The notes below the pieces were generated by a model that was not told the DNA's origin, did not search any database, and was given only the letters and a program-made list of their open reading frames with translations. A stretch of 64,000 nucleotides of DNA from Corynebacterium xerosis NBRC 16721 = ATCC 373 (GTDB lineage: Bacteria > Actinomycetota > Actinomycetes > Mycobacteriales > Mycobacteriaceae), in the NCBI RefSeq assembly GCF_001552415.1, contig NZ_BCRD01000001.1:496001-560000 (forward strand), written 5' to 3'. The position numbers and the translations under genes are program-made. Positions 17,252 to 28,144 of the stretch are shown piece by piece (position 1 is the first letter of the stretch; each line of letters starts with the position of its first letter).

Positions 17252-18895
17252 ATGACCGTCACTCTCGGACACCTCGCCGACATGATCGGCGGTACCGTGC
17301 TGCCAGCAGAATCCGGCGGCCCGGCCGATCCTCCGATCGCCGCCGTCGAGCTCAACGCGGCCGAGACCCCGGAGGGCGGCCTGTTCGCCGCGCTGCCCGG
17401 CACCCGCGTGCACGGGGCGACGTACGCCCACCAGTCGCCGGCCGCCGCGATCCTCACCGACGCCGACGGCCTGGCCATCCTGCGCGAGTCCGGTGAGCTG
17501 GACCGCCCGGTGCTGCTGGTCGACGACGTCCGCGCGGTGCTCGGCACCGTGTCCGCCGAGGTCCACGGCCGCCCGTCGGAAAAGCTGACCGTCATCGGCG
17601 TCACCGGCACCTCGGGCAAGACCACCACCACGTATCTGCTCGAGGCGGCGCTGCTGGCCTCCGGCAAGCGCACGGGGCTGATCGGCACCACGGGCACCCG
17701 CATCAACGGCCGCACGGTCCCGAGTCACCTGACCACGCCGGAGGCGCCGGCTTTGCAGAGGCTTTTCGACGAGATGGTGTCCGACGGGGTCACCCACGTG
17801 GTGATGGAGGTGTCCTCGCACGCGCTGTCGCTCGGCCGCGTGGACGGCGTGTCCTTCGACGTGACGTGCTTCCTCAACCTGTCGCAGGACCACCTGGATT
17901 TCCACGACGGCCTGGAGGACTACTTCAACGCCAAGGCGGCGCTGTTCCGGCCGGATTCGCCGCTGCACGCCGCCCGCGTGGTGTCGTGCGTCGACGACTC
18001 CTGGGGCCGCCGCATGGCGGAGATCGCCGAGGCGCCGGGCGTGGTCGTGGACACCGTGGGCACCCCGCATGCGGAGGACGCGAAGATCGCCGACGACGGT
18101 TCCCGCATCGCGCCGGCCGCCACGTGGCGGGCCGGCGGGATCTCCGTCGCCGACAATGGCGTCCAGCACGTGACCTTGACCGGGCACGGAAAGTCCGTCG
18201 CTCTCGAGGTGCCGCTGCCCGGGGCCTTCAACATCGCCAACGCCTCGGTGGCCTGGGCCGCCCTGGCCGCGCTCGGGGTCGACGGCCCCGACGCCGTGGC
18301 GGGCATCGCCGGCGTCGCCGTGCCCGGCCGCATGGAGCGCATCGACGAGGGCCAGGACTTCCTCGCAGTCGTCGACTACGCGCACAAACCCGCCGCCGTC
18401 GGCGAGGTGCTGCGCACGCTGCGCGCCCAGACCGTCGGCCGCGTCATCGCCGTCATCGGCGCCGGCGGCGACCGCGATTCCTCCAAGCGCCCGCTCATGG
18501 GCGCGGAGGCCGCCCGCGTCGCCGACGTCGTCATCGTCACCGACGACAACCCGCGCACCGAAGATCCCCGGTTGATCCGCGAGGCCGTCACGCAGGGCGC
18601 GGTGGAGGCCGCGGCCAAGCGGGCCGCTGCGGTGGGCATCGACCCGATCCGCGTGGAGAACATCGGCGATCGCGCCGAGGCCATCGACGTGGCCATCGGC
18701 CTCGCCGGCGCCGGCGACGCGGTCGTGGTCGCGGGCAAGGGGCACGAGACGGGCCAGGAGATCAACGGCGTCCAGCACCATTTCGATGACCGCGAGCAGG
18801 TCCGCGCGGCGCTGCGCCGCCGTGCCGGCGCAGCTCCGGGCACGTCCGGGGCTTCCGCGGCGACCACGTCGACCGAGGGAGAGGGCGAGGACTAG
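17252..18895 (+). CDS. murE: UDP-MurNAc-tripeptide ligase MurE (meso-DAP adding)
   Basis: A 547-residue Mur ligase adding meso-diaminopimelate to UDP-MurNAc-L-Ala-D-Glu. It has the ATP loop GTSGKTTTT (about residue 118), the carbamylated-Lys region and the DNPR motif (TDDNPRTEDP), whose Arg selects meso-DAP over lysine. The C-terminal 30 residues are Ala/Ser/Thr-rich. AAGGAG precedes the ATG. The stop codon directly abuts the murF start, so the two are translated from one message. Confidence 0.97.
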   Translation: MTVTLGHLADMIGGTVLPAESGGPADPPIAAVELNAAETPEGGLFAALPGTRVHGATYAHQSPAAAILTDADGLAILRESGELDRPVLLVDDVRAVLGTVSAEVHGRPSEKLTVIGVTGTSGKTTTTYLLEAALLASGKRTGLIGTTGTRINGRTVPSHLTTPEAPALQRLFDEMVSDGVTHVVMEVSSHALSLGRVDGVSFDVTCFLNLSQDHLDFHDGLEDYFNAKAALFRPDSPLHAARVVSCVDDSWGRRMAEIAEAPGVVVDTVGTPHAEDAKIADDGSRIAPAATWRAGGISVADNGVQHVTLTGHGKSVALEVPLPGAFNIANASVAWAALAALGVDGPDAVAGIAGVAVPGRMERIDEGQDFLAVVDYAHKPAAVGEVLRTLRAQTVGRVIAVIGAGGDRDSSKRPLMGAEAARVADVVIVTDDNPRTEDPRLIREAVTQGAVEAAAKRAAAVGIDPIRVENIGDRAEAIDVAIGLAGAGDAVVVAGKGHETGQEINGVQHHFDDREQVRAALRRRAGAAPGTSGASAATTSTEGEGED

Positions 18896-20395
18896 ATGAT
18901 CCAGCGCACTGCAGGGGAGATCGCCGCCATCGTCGGCGGCGAGCTCCACGACGCCGACGCCGACGCGGTGGTGACCGGCCCGGTCGAGTTCGACTCCCGG
19001 CGGGTGACCCCGGGGTCGGTGTTCCTCGCGTTGCCCGGGGCCCGGGCCGACGGCCACGATTTCGCCGCCGGCGCCGCAGTCGACGGAGCCGCGCTGGTCC
19101 TGGCGGCGCGGCCGGTGGGGGTGCCCGCCGTCGTCGTCAAGCCACTGGGCGCCCAAGAATCCAACGCCGACGCCTTCGCGCACGACCCGGACGGCTCCGG
19201 GGCCGCGGTGCTGGAGGCGGTGGGCAAGCTGGCCCGCCGCGACGTCGACGAGCTGGCCGCCGACGGCCTGGTGGTCGTGGGAGTGACCGGTTCGGCGGGA
19301 AAAACCTCCGTCAAGGACATGATGGCCACGATCCTGCGCACCGACGGCGAGACCGTCGCGCCGAAGGGGTCGTTCAACAACGAGATCGGCCATCCGTACA
19401 CCGTGCTGCGCTGCACGCGCGACACCCGTTACCTGGTCGCCGAGATGAGCGCCCGCGGCGTCGGGCACGTCGCCCACCTGGCGCGCATCGCGCCGCCGAA
19501 GATCGGTGCCGTGCTCAACGTCGGCACCGCCCACCTCGGCGAGTTCGGCTCCCGCGAAACCATCGCTCAGGCCAAGGGCGAGCTGGTCGAGGCGCTTCCC
19601 GACGCCGCAGACGGGGGAGTGGCCGTGCTCAACGCCGACGACCCGCTCGTGGTCGGCATGGCGCCGCGGACCCGCGCGAAGGTCGTCACCTTCGGCGTCG
19701 CCTCCGGTGCCGCCGACTATCGCGCCACCGACGTCTCGGTCGACGATCTGGCCCGCGCATCCTTCACCCTGCACTGCCCGGACGGTTCCGCGCACCGCGT
19801 CGAACTGGAGGTCCACGGCGCCCACCAGGTGCCCAACGCCCTGGCCGCCGCGGCCGTCGGCGTGGAAGCGGGGCTCGCGCCCGCCGACGTCGCAGCCGCC
19901 CTGTCCACCCACGTCGCCGCTTCGGAGCGGCGCATGGAAATGCGCACCCGCGGCGACGGCGTCACGGTCATCAACGACTCCTACAACGCCAACCCCGACT
20001 CCATGCGCGCCGGCGTCGACGCGCTGGTGCTCGCCGCCGGCGCCCGCGACGGCGCGACCTCCTGGGCCGTGCTGGGGCAGATGGGCGAACTCGGCGACGC
20101 CGCCGTCGACGAACACTCGGCGCTGGCCGGGTACCTGGCCGACCACGGGGTCGACCGTCTGGTCGCAGTGGGCGACAGCGCCAACGTGCGTGCCCTGGCG
20201 GACGCCGCCGAGTCCATGGGGTTAAATACCGTACGTGCGCCGGAGACCGGCGGGGCGGCGGAAGCCGTTGCCGCGGAGATCCGGCCCGGTGATGTTGCAC
20301 TGGTCAAGGCGTCCTACGCCGACGGCCTGTGGCGCGTCGCGGACGCTCTCGTTCCGGTGGCGCAGCAGAATTCGACCGAGAGGCGAGATAAGTGA
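18896..20395 (+). CDS. murF: UDP-MurNAc-pentapeptide synthetase MurF
   Basis: A 499-residue Mur ligase attaching D-Ala-D-Ala to complete the pentapeptide precursor. The ATP loop reads [15 protein letters not shown] (about residues 126-140), and SFNNEIGHP and [10 protein letters not shown] are typical of MurF. It begins at the base after the murE stop and its own stop overlaps the mraY GTG (GTGA), so translation through murE-murF-mraY is likely coupled. Confidence 0.97.
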   Translation: MIQRTAGEIAAIVGGELHDADADAVVTGPVEFDSRRVTPGSVFLALPGARADGHDFAAGAAVDGAALVLAARPVGVPAVVVKPLGAQESNADAFAHDPDGSGAAVLEAVGKLARRDVDELAADGLVVVGVTGSAGKTSVKDMMATILRTDGETVAPKGSFNNEIGHPYTVLRCTRDTRYLVAEMSARGVGHVAHLARIAPPKIGAVLNVGTAHLGEFGSRETIAQAKGELVEALPDAADGGVAVLNADDPLVVGMAPRTRAKVVTFGVASGAADYRATDVSVDDLARASFTLHCPDGSAHRVELEVHGAHQVPNALAAAAVGVEAGLAPADVAAALSTHVAASERRMEMRTRGDGVTVINDSYNANPDSMRAGVDALVLAAGARDGATSWAVLGQMGELGDAAVDEHSALAGYLADHGVDRLVAVGDSANVRALADAAESMGLNTVRAPETGGAAEAVAAEIRPGDVALVKASYADGLWRVADALVPVAQQNSTERRDK

Positions 20396-21498
20396 CTCAA
20401 CTCATCTACAGCGGGGCCTTCGCGTTCATCGTGTCGGTCTTCCTGACCCCGGTGCTGATCCGCCGCTTCTCCGCGGAGGGCATCGGGCAGGAGATCCGCG
20501 AGGAGGGGCCGAAGAGCCACCTGCGCAAGCGCGGCACCCCGACGATGGGCGGCATCGCCATCATCGCCGGCATCCTCGCCGGATATTTCGGGTCGCATGC
20601 GATCGGGATGATCCAGACCGGTTCGGGTCCCTCCGCGTCGGGCCTGTTGGTCCTCTTCCTCACCCTGTCGATGGGCGCGCTCGGTTTCGCCGACGACTTC
20701 ATCAAGCTGTACAAGGGCCGCAACCTGGGCCTGAACAAGACGGCGAAGCTGGTGGGCCAGCTGGCCGCCGCGCTGATCTTCGGCGTGCTGCTGCTGCAAT
20801 TCCCGGACGCCTCCGGCATCACGCCGGGCTCGACGAGCCTGTCCTTCGCCCGCGACATCACCACGTGGAACCTCGCCCCGGGCCCGGTGTGGCTGGGCAT
20901 GATCGTGTTCCTGGTGTTCGTGTTCATCGTCATCGCGGCGTGGTCGAACGCGGTCAACCTCACCGACGGCCTCGACGGCCTGGCCGCGGGCGCGGTGGCG
21001 CTGCTGCTGGGCACGTACACGGCCATCGCCTTCTGGCAGTTCCGCAATTCCTGCGACGTTGCCATCGGCGCCGGCTGCTACGACGTGCGCGATCCGCTGG
21101 ACGTGGGCATCCTCACCGCGGCGGGCCTGGGCGCGTGCCTGGGCTTCCTGTGGTGGAATGCGGCGCCGGCCAAGATCTTCATGGGCGACACCGGTTCGCT
21201 GGCGCTGGGCGGCCTCATCGCGGGCCTGTCCTTCGTCACCAAGACCGAGCTGCTGATGGTCATCATCGGCTTCATCTTCGTGCTCGAGGTCGCGTCGGTG
21301 GCCATCCAGATCGCGGCGTTCCAGACGACGGGCAAGCGCCCGTTCCGAATGGCGCCGATCCACCATCACTTCGAGGCGAAGGGCTGGGCCGAAACGGCCG
21401 TGGTCATCCGCTTCTGGCTGTTGGCCGGCATCTTCAACATGCTGGGTTCCGCAATCTTCTATTCCGACTGGCTGATGCAATCGGGGGTCATGCGATGA
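20392..21498 (+). CDS. mraY: Phospho-MurNAc-pentapeptide transferase MraY
   Basis: A 368-residue polytopic membrane enzyme (about ten helices) that transfers phospho-MurNAc-pentapeptide to undecaprenyl phosphate to give lipid I. Signatures: [14 protein letters not shown] (catalytic Asp pair), [15 protein letters not shown] and the HHH triad in [13 protein letters not shown]. The GTG start overlaps the murF stop, and the stop overlaps the murD ATG. Confidence 0.97.
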   Translation: MTQLIYSGAFAFIVSVFLTPVLIRRFSAEGIGQEIREEGPKSHLRKRGTPTMGGIAIIAGILAGYFGSHAIGMIQTGSGPSASGLLVLFLTLSMGALGFADDFIKLYKGRNLGLNKTAKLVGQLAAALIFGVLLLQFPDASGITPGSTSLSFARDITTWNLAPGPVWLGMIVFLVFVFIVIAAWSNAVNLTDGLDGLAAGAVALLLGTYTAIAFWQFRNSCDVAIGAGCYDVRDPLDVGILTAAGLGACLGFLWWNAAPAKIFMGDTGSLALGGLIAGLSFVTKTELLMVIIGFIFVLEVASVAIQIAAFQTTGKRPFRMAPIHHHFEAKGWAETAVVIRFWLLAGIFNMLGSAIFYSDWLMQSGVMR

Positions 21499-22970
21499 CG
21501 CGCTCGGACACGTCCGTCGATCTCGTCGCCCTGGTTCGCTCGGGCGCGGTGCTGGTCACCGGCGCGGGCGTGTCCGGGGAGGGCGCGATCAAGCTGCTTT
21601 CGGATCTCGGCTGCCCCGAGATCCACCTCGTCGACGATTCCGCCGAGCGCGGCCGCGCCATGGCGGACGCGCACGGGGTCACGTGGTGCACTTCCGATGC
21701 GGCGCGGGGTTTGCTTTCCGACGCCGCCGCGGTGGTCACGTCACCGGGTTGGCGACCGGACACGCCGTTGCTGGTCGATGCCGCCGACGCCGGCGTCCCG
21801 GTGGTCGGCGACGTCGCGGTGGCCTACGCGGGCGACCGGGCCGGCGCGTGGGGTGCCCCGCGCACCTGGCTGGTGGTCACCGGCACCAACGGCAAGACCA
21901 CGACCACGGCGATGCTCGCCGCCATGCTCGGCGACCGCGGCACCGCCGTGGGCAACATCGGGGTGGCGCTGCACGACGCGCTCACCGCGGACCCGCGCGT
22001 GGAGGTGCTCGCCGCCGAGCTGTCGAGTTTCCAGCTGCATTGGGCGCCCGATCTGCGTCCCGACGCCGGCGCGCTGCTCAATCTCGCCGAGGACCACATC
22101 GACTGGCACGGCTCCTACGACGCCTACGGCGCCGACAAGGCGATCGCCTTGACCGGCGGCGTGGCCGTCTACGGCCTCGACGATGCCGACGTGGTCGGCC
22201 AGGTCGACGCGCTGGCCGCCGCAGGGCGTCTGGCTCCAGCTGCCGTCGGGTTCACCATCGGGGAACCGGCGGACGGGCAGATCGGCGTCCGCGACGGCCG
22301 CATCCTCGACCGCGCCTTCGGCGACCGGTCCCGGGACGTGCCGCACGAGGACTCCGGCCTCGGCGGCGTGGACATCGCCGCCGTCGACGGCATTTCGCCG
22401 CCGGGCCCGGCCGGCGTGCTCGATGCGCTGGCGGCCACCGCGCTGGCCCGTTCCGCCGGCGTCCGCGCCGAGGACATCGCGGAAGCGCTGCGCGGCTTCA
22501 CGGTCAGCGCGCACCGCGGGCAGGTCGTCCACTCGGCCGGCGGCGTCGATTGGATCGACGATTCGAAGGCCACCAACCCCCACGCGGCCGACGCCGCCCT
22601 GCGCGGCCACGAGTCGGTGGTGTGGGTCGCCGGCGGCCAGCTCAAGGGAGCAGACGTCGGTCAGCTGATCTCCGACCACGCCCACCGGATGCGCGCCGCC
22701 GTGGTCCTGGGCGTCGACGGACAGGTCATCGCCGAGGCATTGGCCGACGCCGTGCCCGGCCTGCCGGTGACGGTGATCGGGGAGACCGATCCCGCCACGG
22801 CGATGGCGCAGGCGTGTTCGGCCGCCGCCGGTGCGGCGCAGCCCGGTGACGTGGTGCTGCTGGCGCCCGCCGCCGCGAGCCTGGACATGTTCACCGGCAT
22901 GGCCCAGCGCGGCGATTTCTTCGCCGACGGCGCCCGGGCGGCCACCGCGACCGGGGACGAAACGTCATGA
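21495..22970 (+). CDS. murD: UDP-MurNAc-L-alanine:D-glutamate ligase MurD
   Basis: A 491-residue Mur ligase adding D-glutamate. The N-terminal nucleotide-binding domain starts [15 protein letters not shown]; the ATP loop is [14 protein letters not shown] (about residue 128). It lies between mraY and ftsW with ATGA overlaps on both sides. The start at 21495 is fixed by the overlap and by the family N-terminus; the frame stays open far upstream inside mraY without meaning. Confidence 0.96.
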   Translation: MTRSDTSVDLVALVRSGAVLVTGAGVSGEGAIKLLSDLGCPEIHLVDDSAERGRAMADAHGVTWCTSDAARGLLSDAAAVVTSPGWRPDTPLLVDAADAGVPVVGDVAVAYAGDRAGAWGAPRTWLVVTGTNGKTTTTAMLAAMLGDRGTAVGNIGVALHDALTADPRVEVLAAELSSFQLHWAPDLRPDAGALLNLAEDHIDWHGSYDAYGADKAIALTGGVAVYGLDDADVVGQVDALAAAGRLAPAAVGFTIGEPADGQIGVRDGRILDRAFGDRSRDVPHEDSGLGGVDIAAVDGISPPGPAGVLDALAATALARSAGVRAEDIAEALRGFTVSAHRGQVVHSAGGVDWIDDSKATNPHAADAALRGHESVVWVAGGQLKGADVGQLISDHAHRMRAAVVLGVDGQVIAEALADAVPGLPVTVIGETDPATAMAQACSAAAGAAQPGDVVLLAPAAASLDMFTGMAQRGDFFADGARAATATGDETS

Positions 22971-24598
22971 CCCGGCCATCGGAACGCGAACGCGGCGCCG
23001 GCAAGGGCGCCGATCGGGGCGCGGGCAGGGGCGGTGCGCGGAACGACGCGCGCGGCTCCGAGATGCGCGCGCAGCTGCGGGACTGGATCTCGCGCCCGTT
23101 GTTCGACTACCACGTGCTGCTGGCGATCACGGCGCTGTTGACGGGCATCGGCCTGGTCATGGTGCTGTCGTCGTCGATGGCGCAGTCGGGCACCGAGGGC
23201 AGCGTGTGGAGCGTCTTCATCCGCCAGGCCGTCATGGTCGCGGCCGGTTTGTTCATGTTTTGGGCGGTCAGCCGCGTGCGGGTGGAGACCATCCGCAAGC
23301 TCGCGCCCGTGGGGCTTTTGGTCGCCTTCGTGATGCTGGTGCTGGTGCTCATCCCGGGCATCGGCATCGGCCTGGAGGAGACCGGCGCGCAGTCGTGGAT
23401 CTACGTCGGCGGCGTTTCCATTCAGCCGTCGGAGGTCGCGAAGGTCGCGCTGGCGGTGTGGGGCGCGAAGTTCCTGGCCGAGCGCCTGCGCACGGCCACC
23501 GACGTCAAGCAGATCTTCATCCCGTTCGGCGCGATCTCGACGCTGATCCTGGGCCTGGTGTTCTTCCAGCGCGACCTGGGCATGGTGGCGTCGATGGGCT
23601 TCGTCGTCCTGGCGCTGATGTGGTTCGCGGGCATCCCGCGCTTCATCGTCGGCGGCATCGTGGCCGTCGGCGTCGCGGTCGTCGGCATCGCCACCCTGAC
23701 CACGGGTTTCCGCTCGGCCCGCATTTCGGTGTACTTCAACACCCTGTTCGGTCGTTTCGAGGACACGCAGGGCCCGGCGTACCAGTCCTACCAGGGCATT
23801 CTTTCGCTTGCCGACGGGTCGATGACGGGAGTGGGACTCGGTCAGTCCCGTGCGAAGTGGTTCTATCTGCCGGAGGCGAAGAACGACTTCATTTTCGCGA
23901 TCATCGGCGAAGAGGCCGGCTTTCTCGGCGCGGTCATCGTCGTGCTGCTCTACGGTGCGCTGGGCTGGGTCGGGCTGCGCGTGGCCCAGCGCCAGGCGGA
24001 CCCCTTCCTGCGCCTGATGGCCGGGACGATCACCACGGCCACCGTGGTCCAGGCGTTCATCAACATCGGCTACGTCGTCGGCGTGCTGCCGGTGACGGGC
24101 CTGCAGCTGCCGCTGATCTCCGCGGGCGGCACCTCGGCGATCGTGACCCTGCTGTCGATGGGCCTGTTGGCCACGTGCGCCCGGCATGAGCCGGAGTCCG
24201 TCTCCGCGATGCAGACGTCCGGCCGCCCGGCCATCGACCGCATCCTCGGCCTGCCCGAGCCACTGCCGTACGACCCCTCCCGCAGGGATGCGCGCGTCCC
24301 CGCCGGCAACCGCGAGACCCGGCGCTTCGGCCCGCCCGTCACGGGCGCCGATGACGTCGTCGGCGACCGTGGGGAGCGCCGCGCGGGCCGTCGTGAAGCA
24401 CGGCCCGGAACCCGGCCGACCCGGACGGGCATCGGCGACCGGTCCGATGCGCGGGCCCGACGCGACGACAGGGGAGGCCGCGCGGGCGGTTCCTCCCGGG
24501 GCGTCGCGGAGCGGTACCGTGAATCCGAACGAGGGGATCGCCGTCCCCGCGGCCGCGGCACCCGCCGGCCGGGCGGCCCCGACAGGAGGAACCGGTGA
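22967..24598 (+). CDS. ftsW: Septal peptidoglycan glycosyltransferase FtsW
   Basis: A 543-residue SEDS-family polymerase with ten transmembrane helices. Conserved stretches include the loop [27 protein letters not shown] and the last-helix [10 protein letters not shown]. It polymerises lipid II at the septum with FtsI. The last about 110 residues form a cytoplasmic tail made almost entirely of Arg, Gly, Asp and Pro; long disordered FtsW tails occur in mycobacteria, where they contact partner proteins, but this sequence gives no specific motif. The start overlaps the murD stop and the stop overlaps the murG GTG. Confidence 0.96.
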   Translation: MTRPSERERGAGKGADRGAGRGGARNDARGSEMRAQLRDWISRPLFDYHVLLAITALLTGIGLVMVLSSSMAQSGTEGSVWSVFIRQAVMVAAGLFMFWAVSRVRVETIRKLAPVGLLVAFVMLVLVLIPGIGIGLEETGAQSWIYVGGVSIQPSEVAKVALAVWGAKFLAERLRTATDVKQIFIPFGAISTLILGLVFFQRDLGMVASMGFVVLALMWFAGIPRFIVGGIVAVGVAVVGIATLTTGFRSARISVYFNTLFGRFEDTQGPAYQSYQGILSLADGSMTGVGLGQSRAKWFYLPEAKNDFIFAIIGEEAGFLGAVIVVLLYGALGWVGLRVAQRQADPFLRLMAGTITTATVVQAFINIGYVVGVLPVTGLQLPLISAGGTSAIVTLLSMGLLATCARHEPESVSAMQTSGRPAIDRILGLPEPLPYDPSRRDARVPAGNRETRRFGPPVTGADDVVGDRGERRAGRREARPGTRPTRTGIGDRSDARARRDDRGGRAGGSSRGVAERYRESERGDRRPRGRGTRRPGGPDRRNR

Positions 24599-25752
24599 CC
24601 GAAGCCACCCCGCAGGGCCGTGATTTCACCCGGCCCGACGGCTCCCCGTTGTCGATCGTCGTCGCCGGCGGCGGCACGGCCGGGCACATCGAGCCCGCAT
24701 TGGCCGTCGCCGACGCGATCTGCGAGATCGCCCCGGACACCCGGATCACCGCCCTCGGCACCAATCGCGGCCTGGAGACCACCCTGGTCCCGGCCCGGGG
24801 CTACGACCTGCGGCTGATCCCGCCGGTGCCGGTGCCCCGCAAGCCCAGCGGCGATCTGCTCAAGCTGCCGTTGCGCGTCGCCGGCGCGGTGGCCGAGGCC
24901 CGGAAGATCTTCGAAGACGTCGGCGCGGACGCGGTCATCGGCTTCGGCGGCTACGTCTCCGCTCCCGCCTACCTGGCCTGTCGCCGGGGGCGCCGCATTC
25001 CCTTCCTGGTGCACGAGGCCAACGCGCGCGCCGGCATGGCCAACAAGCTGGGCGTGAAGCTCGGCGGCGAGGGCCTGGCCGCGGTCGCCGGCTCCGGGAT
25101 GCCCGGCGACGTCGTCGGCATCCCCGTGCGCCGCGCACTGTCGCAGCTGGATCGGGAGGCACTGCGCGCCGAGGCTCGCGAGTTCTTCGGCCTGCCGGCG
25201 GAGGGGCCGGTCCTCTTCGTCACCGGCGGTTCGCAGGGCGCGCGGAGCATCAACGAGGCCACCTCCGGCGCGGCCGAGCAGTTCGCCGCCGCCGGGATCT
25301 CGGTGCTCCACGCCCACGGCAAGAAGAACACGGTGACGCTGCCGGAGGGCGCCGGCGCAGATGCCGAGCACCCCTACGTCGCCGTGCCCTACGTCGACCG
25401 CATGGACCTGGCGTATTCGGCGGCGGACCTGATCCTGTGCCGTTCCGGCGCGATGAGCGTCGCCGAGATTTCCGCCGTGGGCCTGCCGGCGGTCTACGTC
25501 CCGCTGCCGCACGGCAACGGCGAGCAGGCGCTCAACGCCACGGACATCGTCGAAGCCGGCGGCGGCCTGCTCATCGCGGATGCCTCGCTGACCCCGGCGT
25601 CGATCCGCGACACCGTCATCCCGTTGCTTTCCGACGCCGACCGGCTGGCCGAGATGGCCCGCGCCACCGCGGCGTCGGGGCACCGGGACGCTGCGGACCT
25701 GATCGCGCGCCGCGTGCTCGCGGCCGCGATGTCCGGGCACGGCCGCGGATGA
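24595..25752 (+). CDS. murG: UDP-GlcNAc:lipid I N-acetylglucosaminyltransferase MurG
   Basis: A 385-residue GT-B glycosyltransferase making lipid II from lipid I at the inner face of the membrane. Motifs: [18 protein letters not shown] at the N-terminal lipid-I site, [11 protein letters not shown], and the UDP-GlcNAc site [10 protein letters not shown]...[13 protein letters not shown]. The GTG at 24595 overlaps the ftsW stop (GTGA). The about 18 residues before the first strand are an extra N-terminal segment. Confidence 0.96.
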   Translation: MTEATPQGRDFTRPDGSPLSIVVAGGGTAGHIEPALAVADAICEIAPDTRITALGTNRGLETTLVPARGYDLRLIPPVPVPRKPSGDLLKLPLRVAGAVAEARKIFEDVGADAVIGFGGYVSAPAYLACRRGRRIPFLVHEANARAGMANKLGVKLGGEGLAAVAGSGMPGDVVGIPVRRALSQLDREALRAEAREFFGLPAEGPVLFVTGGSQGARSINEATSGAAEQFAAAGISVLHAHGKKNTVTLPEGAGADAEHPYVAVPYVDRMDLAYSAADLILCRSGAMSVAEISAVGLPAVYVPLPHGNGEQALNATDIVEAGGGLLIADASLTPASIRDTVIPLLSDADRLAEMARATAASGHRDAADLIARRVLAAAMSGHGRG

Positions 25753-25779
25753 CGGCCGCCGGCGCCGATCCCCGTAGCG

Positions 25780-25833
25780 TTTTCCCGTTCCTTCTTTACC
25801 GGTCCTTTCCTTCCCGTCCGCTTCCTTTCCCTT
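25780..25833 (+). other. Polypyrimidine tract between murG and murC
   Basis: 48 of 54 plus-strand bases are C or T, just upstream of the murC ribosome binding site. The composition is unlike the rest of the cluster. It breaks the chain of overlapping genes at this point. Role unknown; an unstructured leader for murC is one possibility. Confidence 0.7.
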
Positions 25834-25847
25834 GAGGTGACCACCAG

Positions 25848-27311
25848 ATGAGCGATTCCACCATCACCGGAGATTCCCGCACCCCGGGCGCCCTGCCCGC
25901 CAGCGTGCACATGATCGGCATCGGCGGCGCCGGCATGTCGGGCGTCGCCCGCCTGTTGCTCGCCCGCGGGGTGACCGTGTCCGGTTCGGACATGAAGGAC
26001 TCCCGCGCCGTGGTCGGCCTGCGCGCGATGGGCGCCACCGTCGCCATCGGCCATGACGCCGCGAACCTCGATGCGTCGGGAAGCCTGCCGGAGGCCGTCG
26101 TCGTGTCCTTCGCCGCGATCCCGGAAACCAACCCGGAGCTCGCCCGCGCCAAGGAACTGGGCATCTCGGTGCTGAAGCGCTCCGACGTGCTGGGCATGTT
26201 GCTGGAGGGCAACCGCGCCCTGCTCATCGCGGGCACGCACGGGAAGACGTCGACCACCTCGATGAGCGTCGCGGCGCTGCAGGCGGCGGGCATGGACCCG
26301 TCGTTCGCCGTCGGCGGCCTGATGTCGAAGGCGGGCGTCAACGCCCACCACGGCACCGGCGACGTCTTCGTGGCCGAGGCCGACGAATCCGACGCCTCGC
26401 TGCTGACCTACTCGCCGCAGGTCGCGGTGGTGACCAACATCGAGCCGGATCACCTCGACTTCTACGGCACGGCCGACAAGTACTACGCGGTGTTCGACGC
26501 CTTCGCCGGGCGCATCGTCGACGGTGGTGCGCTGGTGGTCTGCGCCGAGGACGAGCACGCCGCCGCGCTGGGCGAGCGCGCCGCGGCCGCGGGCATCCGC
26601 GTGCTCGGGTACGGGGGACCGGAGGCGCTCGAGGCGCACCCGGCGCTGGAAGCCGGCGGCGTCCTCCACGGGTGGACCGCCCATGGCGGCGGCGCGCGCG
26701 TCGAAGCCACGATTCTCGGCGACCGGATCACCTTCGAGCTTCGCCAGCCGGGCCGCCACATGGCGCTCAACGCCCTGGCCTCCCTGGTCGGCGGACGGCT
26801 CGTCGACGCCGACCTCGTCCGGATGGCCCGCGGCCTCAGCGAGTTCAGCGGCGTGCGCCGGCGCTTCGACTACCACGGCCGCATCGACGGTGGCGACTTC
26901 GACGGCGCCCGCGTCTACGACGACTACGCGCATCACCCGACCGAGGTCCGCGCGGTGCTCGGGGCGGCCCGCGAACTGGTCGACGAGGCCGGGACCGGCA
27001 ACGTCGTCGCGGTGTTCCAGCCGCACCTGTATTCGCGCACCAAGGCCTTCTCCGTCGAATTCGCCGAGGCGCTGTCCCTGGCCGACCGGGTCATCGTCCT
27101 CGACGTGTTCGGCGCCCGCGAGGAGCCGGAGCCCGGCGTCGACGGTGCGCTGATCGCCCGCGACGTCACGGTGCCGACCATTTTCGAGCCGCACTTCACC
27201 AGCACGCCGGGCAGGGTCCGCGAGGTCGCCGGCCCCAACGACGTCATTCTGACCATCGGCGCCGGCAGCGTGACCATGCTCGCCGACGAGATCCTGCGGG
27301 AGCTGGGCTGA
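25848..27311 (+). CDS. murC: UDP-MurNAc:L-alanine ligase MurC
   Basis: A 487-residue Mur ligase catalysing the first amino-acid addition to UDP-MurNAc. It has the N-terminal UDP-binding loop MIGIGGAGMSG, the ATP loop AGTHGKTSTTSM (about residue 125) and DDYAHHPTEV (near 360). GAGGTG precedes the ATG. After a 95-base pyrimidine-rich gap it starts a new translational unit, and its stop codon overlaps the ftsQ start by one base. Confidence 0.97.
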   Translation: MSDSTITGDSRTPGALPASVHMIGIGGAGMSGVARLLLARGVTVSGSDMKDSRAVVGLRAMGATVAIGHDAANLDASGSLPEAVVVSFAAIPETNPELARAKELGISVLKRSDVLGMLLEGNRALLIAGTHGKTSTTSMSVAALQAAGMDPSFAVGGLMSKAGVNAHHGTGDVFVAEADESDASLLTYSPQVAVVTNIEPDHLDFYGTADKYYAVFDAFAGRIVDGGALVVCAEDEHAAALGERAAAAGIRVLGYGGPEALEAHPALEAGGVLHGWTAHGGGARVEATILGDRITFELRQPGRHMALNALASLVGGRLVDADLVRMARGLSEFSGVRRRFDYHGRIDGGDFDGARVYDDYAHHPTEVRAVLGAARELVDEAGTGNVVAVFQPHLYSRTKAFSVEFAEALSLADRVIVLDVFGAREEPEPGVDGALIARDVTVPTIFEPHFTSTPGRVREVAGPNDVILTIGAGSVTMLADEILRELG

Positions 27312-28015
27312 TGCGCGCCTCCGGCGGCGCCAAGCGCGCCGGAATCGTCGTTCTCGCGCTGGCCGTCCTCGCGGCGATCACCTGGGCGGTGCTGTGGTTC
27401 ACGCCCGTGGCCACGGTCGACGAGGTCCGCGTGGAAGGCGTCGTCAACGGCGACGCCGCCGCCATGTCCGAGGCCACCGGCATCGCCACCGGCGAGAAGC
27501 TGGCGCGGGTCGACACCGATGCCGCGGCCCGGGCCGTGGCCGCGCAGCCGTGGGTGGAGAAGGTGACCGTGGACCGTTCCTGGCCATCGGCGATCACCGT
27601 GGAAGTCGTCGAGCATGCCCCGGTGCTGCACATCCGCGCCACCGACGGCGAGCACCTTTTCAATGCGAACGGCGTCGAGTTCCTGGTCGCGCCGCCGCCG
27701 CCCGGCAGCGTCGAAATGGTGCGCGTGCCGCGGGTGGAAAATCCCGCGCCCGGGAAGCTCGATCCCGACCCCGCCACCGTGCGGGCGGTGCTCGACGTGC
27801 TGGGCGCGCTGCCGGAACGCGTCCGGGGCGAGGTCGCCCGCGTCGACGCCCCGGGCCCCACGGAAATCTCCCTCAACCTGCACGACGGCCGGGAGATCTA
27901 CTTCGGTTCGTCCGATCGCGCCTCGGAGAAGGGCCGTGCCGCCGAGATCGTCATGGATCGCGAGGGACAGCGCTGGAACGTGTCCAATCCGGTGGCGCCC
28001 TCAGTGCGAAACTAG
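27311..28015 (+). CDS. ftsQ: Cell division protein FtsQ
   Basis: A 234-residue bitopic protein: a very short basic N-terminus (about 10 residues), one transmembrane helix (11-33), a POTRA domain (VDEVRVEGVVNGD...WPSAITVEVVEH, about 37-105) and the FtsQ/DivIB beta domain. It links the FtsL/FtsB group in the divisome. The cytoplasmic tail is much shorter than in mycobacterial FtsQ. The start overlaps the murC stop (TGATG). Confidence 0.93.
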   Translation: MRASGGAKRAGIVVLALAVLAAITWAVLWFTPVATVDEVRVEGVVNGDAAAMSEATGIATGEKLARVDTDAAARAVAAQPWVEKVTVDRSWPSAITVEVVEHAPVLHIRATDGEHLFNANGVEFLVAPPPPGSVEMVRVPRVENPAPGKLDPDPATVRAVLDVLGALPERVRGEVARVDAPGPTEISLNLHDGREIYFGSSDRASEKGRAAEIVMDREGQRWNVSNPVAPSVRN

Positions 28016-28144
28016 CCTTCAACCTTTACTTGAGGGTGCCGACACGCCGGGCGTTCGGTGGCGGCCCTCCGCCATTCCATGAACGATGATGGGGCGGACA
28101 ACAAAAGCCGGGAACGCAATCAAAGGAAGGGCGAGCAGAACCAC

